DNA from: Axinella damicornis
Taxonomy: Eukaryota > Porifera > Demospongiae > Axinellida > Axinellidae
DNA: 64,000 nt
Assembly (NCBI GenBank): GCA_963931865.1
Contig: OZ007514.1
Coordinates: 10,837,478 to 10,901,477 of the forward strand
Reading direction: 5' to 3'
The first letter of the stretch is position 1. Each line of letters starts with the position of its first letter. Of this stretch, positions 51,358 through 62,100 are shown piece after piece. Below the pieces are notes generated by a model, which ran no database searches, was not told the origin of the DNA, and was given only the letters and a program-made list of their open reading frames with translations. The translations under genes were made by a program, and so were the position numbers.

Positions 51358-51600
51358 GATTTAGCCAGTGAATGCCTTGTGCACAAAGTATCTGATCATG
51401 TAATAATTAATCTTGCATGCTAATGCACTCTCTGACTGCCATTACTATAGTGACAGTTGTACTCGGTATGGAGGGTCAGCTCGACAGCATGCATTGATAT
51501 TCTCCCAAAACCTATATCAAAGCATATACTTGCATTACAGAATAGATTGAAACAAAAGCTAGGTACAATGTTGCTAACACATGCAGGATTACTACAGTAA

Positions 51601-53242
51601 CTATGCAATGTTTGTATCTTTGAAAGGCTTGTAGCTACAGTCTTCACTTGAGGGTGATGACTGTTGCTTCCGTCCATGTCTCCTAGTGATGGTTACTGCA
51701 CCAACGACAATCACGATGGAGCAAACAGCTGCTATCACCAGGACTTGAACCACAACAGCAGCAGGCACGTCTGAAGTGTAAATATAAACCAGCATTATTA
51801 AAGCATGCAGCATGGTTTGCAACACAATGCATACTGTTGTATATTTTAGTCAGTTCTTACAAAACTCTACTAAGACCACATGTAGCTATATATAGCCTTC
51901 AGGCCGATGAACCACTGCACACAGTCACACAACAATTAAGCTCTTGTTTGTGAAGTCATCTCCATTGATCACACAAGCTAGCCATGTATATGTAGATGGC
52001 ATGGCTGCATATAGTGCAGAATTCAGCCGAAGGCACCTTACGTGTGGATGACTGACCTGCACTCAGTTCAGTGTTGCTTCCAGCTAATGCTTCACGACGT
52101 GCAATGCCTGAGCCAGCAGCTGAATGTGAATAAACAGCAACATTTTCCAGTGAAGTAATTCATCCATTCTCACTACTCCCAGCTCCATCCCCTCCTTTGT
52201 TGTTTTATCGGATACATCATATAGGTGTTAGCTATCACCTAGCTAAATACCTGTAAGGATCTCTAGGGCATGGAGTGGACCTGGTGAAGTGGTTTGTTGT
52301 ACATCCATTGACACAGGGCTTGTAGCCAAGACAGTGCTTGTAGCCAAGACAGTGCTTGTAGTGTAGATGGTGCTTGTGGTGAACACAGTGCATGCTCTCA
52401 TGACACTGCTTGGTGACAGGGCAAGGCTTGATGAAGTCGTAGGTAGGATAGCGTGTGTGTGCGGGACAGAGTTTGCAGGTAGGACACTGCTGCTTCTATT
52501 GCTCGACACTGGTGGAGAAGTTGGTGTAGCATCTGAAGGGAAAGCAAGATTTCAAGATCATAATTGTCATATGAAAGCTGGCACAGCTCAGACTAGTCAC
52601 TAGAACTATCTTCACAGCTAGTTCTATTATTGCATAGATCTTTCATCATGACATACCCTCTTCGAAACCACACGCAATGCTGACATCTGGAATGGTGTAA
52701 TCATAAAAAAAGTAGTCAGTGTAGCATCCTGAAAAGGTGCATTCAGCAGCACTACTTGGCCAAGGCAGGAAAACCCTTCCTTGCTCCTGCCATGTGTCGG
52801 TTACAACAGTAAGTGTCTCACCCTATAAAGGGGAAGTAAAGTGGATGTCAATACTATGTCAAATTGCAAAGCCAATCAACCTTAGGTTTGTAGAAAAGCT
52901 GTTGTATACACAATCATTGTAGCTACCTGATATCCAGAGGCATTCCTGCATGTGCATTCAATAGACGATGTATCGACGTCGGGGGGCCCTTCGGAGTCCC
53001 ACGAGATTGCAACACCCCCCGAAGCCCCGCCCACACACTCTGCGTTCAGCTGAACGGAGAATCCCACGAAGAAATCTGAGTAGAAAATTTAAATACATGA
53101 GAGGGGATGGTAGGAAGAGGTGATATAGAACCAGCTTGGCTTTGAAGGAGTGATCACCTGGAGAGCAGACGCGGCTCGCATCTGTGGCGTGGTAGTAGAG
53201 AGCTGCGGCGGTCAGTGAGAACAGAAACAAATTCAACGCCAT
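51601..53242 (-). CDS. Gene C: small type I membrane protein with four-cysteine module and mucin-like stalk
   Basis: Six exons on the minus strand, in coding order: 53242-53158, 53075-52927, 52822-52657, 52532-52251, 52119-52057, 51770-51601. Total 915 nt, 304 aa; phases 1,0,1,1,1 agree. Residues 1-22 are a signal peptide (MALNLFLFSLTAAALYY). 29-133 is a cysteine domain (LNAEC, VAISWDSEG, IECTC, then AECTFSGCYTDY and SIACGF) that resembles the two modules of genes A and B and has the same internal phase 0 intron. 134-227 is a Ser/Thr/Pro stalk with TSTVLATSTVLATS repeats; 228-248 a linker; about 253-275 a TM helix (VLVIAAVCSIVIVVGAV). The tail is TRRHGRKQQSSPSSEDCSYKPFKDTNIA, cited here in parts: basic stop-transfer, serine patch, and one tyrosine (SYKPF). 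Start chosen at the first ATG. Function unknown; a surface receptor or adhesion protein is likely. Confidence 0.8.
52310..52380 (-). repeat. Short tandem repeat inside the gene C stalk exon
   Basis: The 18-bp unit ACAAGCACTGTCTTGGCT is repeated with variants, giving TSTVLA/TSTIYT repeats in the protein. It keeps frame, so copy-number change would alter stalk length without frameshift. Confidence 0.7.
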
Positions 53243-55261
53243 ATTCGTTGACAAAATATACTAGCTACAGGTTGCAATAGGCCGAGTTGGTCTGTTCTGA
53301 ATTGATTGCATGCGCAGAAATAAAACTGAGCGTCTTTTATATTCGCCGAAAATCGTCGCGGACATGCTGGCGGATGGAAATCGCACATATTTTATGCCCA
53401 GCTCCTCGGTTTCCATAGTGATGATGCTGTCAACTACATGCATGCATGTCAGGTGCACTGGTGACTCACACCAGGAAGCCCCATGCAACTGAAGCTTGTT
53501 GTTTGTTATACAGACCGCTGTCATCTATTATTAGCAGTAGCTACTGCAAAAGAGCTGATTAACATCAGCAACATCTTGTATCATGATGACGTTGCTTGAT
53601 TCCGCACACATGCCAACTCCTACTATAGCTATGTGCATGTGTGTGGTCATGTCAGACTTGTTCAATGTCCAATACTTGCCTTTATAGCTAAGCATGCCAC
53701 TGCATGTGCAAAATAATCATTGACTGCAAGTTGCAACAATCCAGACCCTAATAGCTAGCTATGTCAGGGATGTATAGCTAGCTATAGAGGTTGTGAGGAA
53801 TGGTAGCTAACATGAACTTTAACAGTTATGCAGGTGAGCAGCTAGCTATATATAGCTATCACAATTTATATATTTAGCTACCTATACTGAGAGTCACTCA
53901 CACAGGACCTGGTGTCAGTTTTACCATGCCATAATATTCTGAGATTCGATAGATTCTATATGTATAACCTTGAACCGACAACCGACACACAATACGTGGC
54001 AATACAAATCCACCTATAATTATTACTGATATGATGCTAACATTGATCGTCTCCACTTCTGTTTATTGCTATAATTGACATGAGCAGATGCTCAGTGTCA
54101 CAACAAACACACGAAATGCTTTATCTTTAGACAATGCAATTAAGGTTACTATGATATATTAACCATAGCTGTGCACCATACGTATATATAACTGACATGC
54201 TTTTCAGTTGCTATAGTTATGTCTGTTACTGTTGCTGTCGTTTATCACTAATAACCATGGCTGCTTGAAATAAGACCAAAATTTATTTTTATATCACTTG
54301 GCTCGTGTGGTGAATCATTCACTGCTTAAAATTGGGGTGTTCACTCACAAGGATTGCTTGTTTACAATACCAAATGGAGTGTTACTATGTTTGCCATGGA
54401 AACCATGGTAGCTAAAACAAGTGTTACAATGGAATTGGATCCACCATAAATGTTAATAGCTACAAGCGAATTGCCATGGCCACAGTTAATTCGATGTACT
54501 GAGAGATGAACGGTTTCCATGGAACCCATGTTTTATACCAAGGTTTCCATACCAAGGCTTGGTACGTAAGTTCTGTTTAAAGGAGCAAGTTGGCAAGCCA
54601 ACATGTTGTTGTTTTGGCTAGTAGTTGCTGTTCTAAGTAGATATATTATGGCTTCAATCAGCTAAACACCATGCAGCAATTATCAAATTAATGAATATCA
54701 CTTCTCTGGACCCAGAAGGCTTGCAACATATATGTTAGCTAAACGTGGAATTTGACTTTCATATGTGGCAATCTCAATTTCAGTTACAACAACCAAGATA
54801 CCACGTTGAACTATGCCATCACTGTCGATCTGCATGCAACACATTCCAGCTAGTGTAATATTTTCTTGACTCGTGATTGTATCCACACCTTGACATCAAA
54901 TCAAATAGCTAATACCAAATGTACAGCATGTACTGAATCAAATAGTCTTACATGTGTTCAGAATGTCCTCTAAATAATTAATGTTCCCTTATGAATGCTC
55001 AATCAATCAGTTCAAAGTCCGCATAAATTGAACATCACCTCGCTAGTATAATATATAGCTTTACTGAATCCAATGTCTGCATGGTCTGTGATGCCAACCC
55101 ACTATTCTCATTGACATAGATGCTGAGTAGTTTCGTCTATTCTTCGCACCTTCATGGTGACGATACTGCTATAGGTCAGCAATCCACCCCTCCCACCACC
55201 ACAAATCCTCACAAGTGCATGACTATTGTCTGTCTATGCTGTCCTCTCCATCCCCATGCAG
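53243..55261. other. Gene C promoter region and intergenic sequence
   Basis: The first 150 bp holds the gene C TATA box. From 53.5 to 55.1 kb I see A/T-rich sequence with many TAGCTAGC and CCATGG palindromes near 54390-54560, and no exon. Confidence 0.45.
53334..53341 (-). promoter_or_regulatory. TATA box of gene C
   Basis: On the minus strand this reads TATAAAAG, 92 bp upstream of the gene C ATG at 53242. Identical octamer to the one upstream of gene B. Confidence 0.5.
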
Positions 55262-56163
55262 GTTGCACAAGAATGACGAGATTGACAATGTCCTTTCAAA
55301 GACACTAGGAAATTCTGATGACTGCATGAAGTGGGTACAGACATACAGAATAGATGTTGTGAGTGTGTGTGTCACTACAAACATGTTTAAATTCTCATTG
55401 AATAAGTACAATATGACAGCTTGGGAAATCCAACTGCCTTTGGCCATGAAGCAACGACTAAAGAAGGTTTCAGAGGGAAATATACCAATGAATGAAGTAA
55501 GCCAAAGTTGTTTGTGAGTGTATGAACATGTAAATTGGTTTCTTGTAAACCTCATAATTACAGCACTCAAAGACTAGGTACGTATAATTATAGCATGTAT
55601 GTGTATAATTGTATGTGCAAGTAAAGTATTAGTCAAATGAGACTCTACTTGCAATTTCATTCTTAAATTTATAGGTTACAAGTTGTGTTCTTCTCTCCCT
55701 TGAGAGTCCACCATCACGTTGATTTCTCAACCTAAAGTGAATGAAAACACTCACAATTACTATTGCAGTATATTATTGTCTACATTTTGTACTGTAGTCA
55801 AGTTTCAAAAGAAAAGGCTCTATTCCGAATGATTAGCATGCAATGCTAGCTACTCATACAATGTCATGTCATTGAGCAGAAAACTAACAGAGAAAACTTG
55901 TTGCCATGCAGAAAAGGTGTTTGGCCAAAGTGGTAAGCATGTTTGAAGGTCACGGAACCCTTATTGGAATCTGTAAATCCTTCCTGTGCAACTGCACAAC
56001 ACTCCCTGTACTGTTCTTATCAAGTGAGGGGAATAGGCTTGAAACAACTACCAACCCCCATGTGTATACCCTTCATGTTCCCATATCTGCATGGGAACAC
56101 TGTGAAGATACTTGCAATTGCATGCTTGAGAGTGGAATGGAAACCACAATGACAGTATGGTAG
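55262..56163 (+). CDS. Candidate two-exon gene fragment, unidentified
   Basis: Two open segments join in phase: 55262-55496 (after CCATGCAG, before GTAAGC) and 55912-56163 (after TTGCCATGCAG, stop TAG). The first contains SKTLGNSDDCMKWVQTYRID and MTAWEIQLPLAMKQRLKKV. The second contains LFLSSEGNRLETTTNPHVYT and ISAWEHCEDTCNCMLESGME. Its C-terminus loosely recalls the end of HECT-type ubiquitin ligase domains (a P-x-x-x-T-x-x-x-x-P strand followed by WExxED), but the catalytic TC pair is not there, so this is only a suggestion. The acceptor is phase 2, so an upstream exon is missing. It overlaps the 3' end of the NLR gene on the other strand, whose terminal exon lies in its intron. It may be a relic. 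Confidence 0.3.
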
Positions 56164-59100
56164 GTTGTCATCAGAGGGTTGAATTGAGACTTGAAGTTGC
56201 AATGCACCAATAGCTAGTATTTGAGTGCATTGCAAGTGGTGGATGTATTGTCACACTTTCCAGACTCCAGTCATATATAGGTTACTACTGGTAGTCACTA
56301 TTGTCAAACTAGTCACACTGTAGTCTCAATAACTGTCACCCTTGCTTGTTGTAGTAGACAAACTATAGTTCTACGTACAGTCACGCTGTTTACTACTGCC
56401 GGGATTCACACTACTCTCTGTCACTACTGAACTAGTCGCTCTAGTTACAGTAGCAATACTGTTCCAGTCACGGTGGTCACATTAGTTGTCTCAGCAGTCG
56501 CTATGGTTACACAAGTCACAGAAAGTACTAGTTGCTACTGTCACTCGAGTCACAGCAGACACAGTATATTATATGTCCATACATTTATCTGTATATTCAG
56601 TACTTGCTGTTGTGTATTGGGGAGTACTTACATAGGCTAGTCCTTTTGTACAACCCATTCTCCTTGAGATAAAATTATTTCAATTCAATTCAATACATGC
56701 AACATTTGATTGCTATTCAACAATTGCTACATTGCAACACAAGATACCTAAAATTCTATAATTGGATGGCAGTACTCAGTCTGCTTGGGACAGTCATGGG
56801 GCAGTTTGTATGAATACAAACTGCAGTATTTAGTGAAAAGGAATATGAATAGTTATGTACTTTTTTGGCTTAGATTGTGAGATACAATGGTTACTTACCA
56901 TACATTCTTCAAGCTTCGATTCACCCACAAAGCTTCACACAGTGATACGATTCCATCATCCCTTATCCTATTATGTGTAAGACTGTTGAAGGGAGTACTC
57001 TGAGTTAATTACTGTAAATAGCTCTTCCTTTACTGCTAGGCACTGCATTGAATAGCACCTATACTTCAGTACAATTTGACAGATATACTTTGCAATCACA
57101 TCCTAGTGTGTGGTAGCATATTACGGTAGCAGTCGTAATAGCCGCAATATTCCCAGGCCTGGGAACAAGGCTACAGTCTTAACTACTAGGGATCAATTCA
57201 CTTGTCTTTATCGAGTCCATGCCGACAGGTGTGGTCACGAAACCATGCACATGCAAGCTAGTACATTCCATTTGCAAGGCGAAAAATGTAGTGGGTATTG
57301 TACTACATATGAGGCCTGACAGTGAGTATCTCACACCAGAATTGACAGCCAATGCATGCAGTGCGCTCCTAGTTGCAAGCCAAATATTAAACATAGTAAC
57401 TGAGTTACTGTGGACCTTATGCAGACACTGTGTATTCAATCAGAATGTACAGTAACATACTTTAATTTTTCCAGTGACTTGTTTTCTTGCAGTGCTTTTC
57501 CGAGGGCAATGGCTCCCCTGGAAGTCACATCACATCTGTAGAGGCTGCATGAATTCAAAATGTCCATGGAATTAAAATCATGCTGTTCCAAACAGTAGTT
57601 TTATAAATGGATTCGTGTGTACTTGCTGTCTGCTCTAGATTTGCTGAGCCACTTTGAAAACAAGTGTATGAGCTTCAGTTAGTTTTCACAGTTTGGCTAT
57701 TGAGGTAAGATCATGTGACCCACATGCACATAGTTACTTACTATAGTCCTTTCAAGGTGCGGTTCACCTTCAGAGCGCCACCCAGTGATACTGTTCCACA
57801 ATCACCAATGCTATTTTCTCCAAGACTATTAAAGAGAGTACTCCAGAATTAGTGCAAGAGTGATTGCAAGAGTGAAATTTTGCAACGAATTTGTCCCTTA
57901 CTCAATTAACAATATCTCTGCAGTATACCTGGAAACTGCTTGTTACTTGACAAGTAGAGGGAACAAATGGAGGATATCTTGGGGGCATGACCCCAACCTC
58001 ATTACTGCGACAGCAGATCTCAGACAGTTCTTCACAAAAGGTGTCCTTGTAGGAGTGGTAGCCTTTCAACATGCAGAACAACATGCTATACTGAAGGAGT
58101 GTGGTCAATCAGCCAAGCAGAAGTTAATGCATGATCCCAAAGGGATTTTAGTGGACCTACAAGAATTTCCCACTATGGTAATTCAGTAAGGCTTGGTATC
58201 ATGTGACACAGTTTTATAAGTGACATTTCAATAATGCAAGAATCCAGCATTGTGTCCTCTGCTACAGAGGGGCTGCATGGTTAAACTACAAGGTATATTT
58301 CCGTGAAGGGGTGTCCAAATGCAACTGATTTTAGACACAGTAATTACTATGCAGGGAAACTACAAAACCAGTTGGACCTGTACAAGAGTTTATTCATCTA
58401 ACATCTAACAGTTGCTTACTCTAGTGCTTTCAAGCTGTGGTTAAACCTCAGACCATCACCTAGTGAAGTGGCTCCATTCGCACCAATTTTATTCTTTTGT
58501 AGACTGTTGAAGAGAGTGCTCCAGAGTTAGTGCAAGTATACAGTTCAGACAGATCAATAATGAAACAATGCAAAAGATATAGCTCTCTCTCTTTTAATGA
58601 CCTCAATTCAGCACTTGGAATCTGTTCAATACGACAGACAATCATGCTGTCTTGGCATACTGACTTGAGGGAGCAATTGGAGGAAATCTTGGGAGTATGG
58701 CCTATGACAATCTCAAACAACAGCCACAGCAAAGTATCAACACCCTCTGTCCAACATGGCAGCTCTTCTAAACTCCAGTCTCCTTGTAGCCTAGGCTCTA
58801 AATACTGACACAATAGAAAACAATTCCATAAAGGAGTGTGATCAACCAGTTTGATGTAAAATGAAAGTCATCTTCATGTAATTTCACACCTACAAGCATT
58901 TCCCATAATGCAGTCACTGCAAACTGAACATGATTAGACAACAGTTCAGTTTACAACCCACACTACAGACAATTATAATAAATAACAGTATGTTGCATGG
59001 AGGGTTGTGCACTGCGTTTTATGATATCATCCTTGTTTCCATGCTTTTTGCTGTTCTGTCAGTGCTGAAATTAAAGATTGGAGATGTGGAATTTTTATCA

Positions 59101-62100
59101 AATCTTGTTTACAAATCCCATGTTTCGCACAATCAGGTGGAACATTTTTTTATGAATTTTGGGAGAAAGTGTGCAAATCTGCATGGCTGAACCCCAGTGT
59201 TTAGAACACAAGTAATCAGGTAAGAGCATGTGAGCCCAAATAGTTACTTACTATAGTGTTTTCAAGACACGGTTCACCCTCAGTGCACAACCCAGTGAAG
59301 TGGCTCCGTAATCACCAATCCTGTTACGTTGAAGACTGTAGAAAAGGATGCTCCAGAGTTAGTGCAAATATGTAGCAAAGACCAATAGCAATGAATCAAT
59401 TGTTCATGACAGATGTTAGAGCCATCTTGAGACAAATGAAGGAAACTCCTTGGGAGGAGGGTCCATGACAGTCTCATGCATCTCCAACCAATTAATGCCC
59501 AATCTCTAGAAGGGAAGGTATACCCCCTCACCATTGGCTCAACAGAAAACAGTGCCGTAAAGCATGCTTAGTAGAAGCAATGCCAAAAGAATGCATAGCT
59601 TTATTCTAAAACAATTTGACAAATGAATATTTGTACCTGCAAATGTATCCCACAATAAATTATGGTAGTTCAGTCCTAGCTGAAACACATAGCTATTCAA
59701 TACTGGAAGACTACATGATGTGACACTTTAGTTTGTGTAAGTGATGTTGCTACCATTCCGAACAAGCCTATCCCACATTGTATCCTAGGCTACGAAGTAG
59801 CTAGCTAGCTACAACACACAGACAGAGTTAAGGGTTGCTGAATAAAAGTTGTCCTCACATTGCAAGTCTTCAAGCAAACTAACACTGAGGGAACATAAAT
59901 TTTTACAATACATTAACCCATTAACCGATAAATTGTTTTTCTCCGGAGGTCTCTCTTAGCTTGTGGGTGCATTAAACCTACCATATTTCCAGTACTCTCG
60001 GACTGTTTTCTCAGCCCATTTGTGCAAGGGAGGAGAGAAATGGCCCACCCAGCTCCAACCAAGAGCTTTTCAAGGCCAAGCCCAGAAGCGGCCATGCTAC
60101 TTAGGCTCAGTGCTGAAACCCACCTGTCCCGCCCTCTCTGCTGGCGCAGAGCCTAAGTCCCAAGGGCATTGCTGCAAGTCTGACATCACTGATGAAAGTC
60201 TCGGCTTTATCGGTTAAAGTGTTAGGGGGAAACTATACAAAGCATTGAGTGCACAGGAGAACATATTAACAACTTTTCAGCTAAGAGCATGTTTGCTCAC
60301 TCTAGTGTTGTCAAGCTGTGGTTCTCCTTCAGAGCATGACCCAGTGAAGTGGCTCCACCATCACCAATTTCATTCTGTTGAAGACTGACAAGAGTCAGAG
60401 TACTCCAATTAATGTTGAATAGATCACTGTAGGGGTATTACTGAAATACATGTTGCAAGTGTTCAAGGAAAACTGTAGCTACATTGAGGAGGAAAATGTA
60501 CTAATGCATTGAGTGTATATTATGCTAACCTAAAAGATCATGTGAGCACAAATGGTTGCTTACTCTAGTGTTGTCAAGCTGTGGTTAACCCTCAGAGCAT
60601 GACTCAGTGAAGTGGCTCCATCATTACAAATTTCATTCTGTTGAAGACTGATAAAAGAATAAAGGATTGAATTGTCAAATTTAATGTTGAATTGATCCCT
60701 GCATTGTCACTGAGACGAAGGTACTGCAATCCTTGCAACACCTTGCGAGCACCCTCGAAGCAATTAGAATTGTTCAGTAATTAAATTTGATTGGTTGTTG
60801 CTTTCATAACCAACATTGCAGTTGGTTGGTTGTGCTAAGACACGCATGACTGACCATTTCATGTGATTATAGATTCAGACTACCATAGCTAGTCACATGT
60901 TATTAGGTGCAGCTCACCTATAGGTGCATACTTGCAGTGAGGCGCAGGTTCGACAGTCATCTCAGCTACACTTTATTAGGTAGCATCGAAAATGACAGAG
61001 ACTTCAGTGCGGAGAGGAAAAGCTATAATGAGGTGCACTTCCTATTCGAGGAATATCATTCAAAATTAAGCGCATCCTGTTGTTAGGTGAATATTTCCTT
61101 CCTGTAGAGATATAGGCGCATGCACCTAGTAATGCACGACTACGGTATGCAGAAAGGTTTCATAAACACCACTGTTGGCACTTGATAGTTGAGGTCACAT
61201 CGTGTCCAACCAGCATGGTCTGACATGCCAAACCATTTGTCTAGTCCTCACTCTTTGATAGTGTGTTCCTGGCACTCGTCATGACACAACATGTACAAAC
61301 TGTCACAGCCATGAGCTATTCACTGCACGGTTCTTTCAAATTAAGTGATATGGCCATACAGCAGGTACTGTATCTTTCAGATCAGAGTATGTACCAATTA
61401 TTTCACAACCTACTTCAATTCTTCTAGTGAGCTGTTCTCCCGTAGTGCTTTACCCAGGGCTATGGCTCCAGTGGAAGTCACACCACAGTTGCAGAGGCTG
61501 CAATGAGAAATGTTATGAACATGCTTCTTAGGACCACCATGAAGTAGAGAACCACTAGTTGTGAGTACATCTTCATGTCACGGTATATCGCTTCAGCCAA
61601 GGGGCTCCTGGCCACAATTGTACAGACCATCGACTATTGAAGTGATGTTTTATGTTATAGCTACATACAATTATGTTTATAGATGAGGATCCAAAACAAC
61701 AGCCACCCTTTATTCAGTCTCAACGGTCTGGATTCTGTCAATCTAATGAATGACTATTTTGTACTTCACAATGAGATTTACTTCAAACTTTCAAGAAAGA
61801 TGTTTCCATGGACACATGCATACCTCAATTTCTGAAAGGGCAGTGCTGCAAGTGATCCAAGTCCATCATTTGGGAGAGTGCATCTCCTGAATCTGCAGGA
61901 TGAAGTGAACTTCAAATTTTCATAACAAGTGCTTTAACAATCTTGGGTATAAAGATCCAGAGCTATTAGCAGATAAATGATATTTAGTACTTTGCTTCTC
62001 AATCCGCAGTAATAAGCGAACTTGGACTGGCTGTGCTTCAGAAGATTTTTTCTATAATGGCAGTACCAAGGGGAGTAATGACACCAAGCACCATGGCAGG

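Noticed and set aside
57860..58189. Plus-strand 109-codon open frame between LRR exons
   Set aside because: It lies in an intron that is duplicated with the LRR cassettes. The corresponding sequence near 58680 and 59450 is not open in the same way, so it is not conserved as coding.
58504..58813. Minus-strand open frame running into the LRR exon at 58420-58503
   Set aside because: Upstream of the acceptor at 58503 it is intron. The same CTNSGA peptide appears before another LRR exon only because intron flanks are duplicated.
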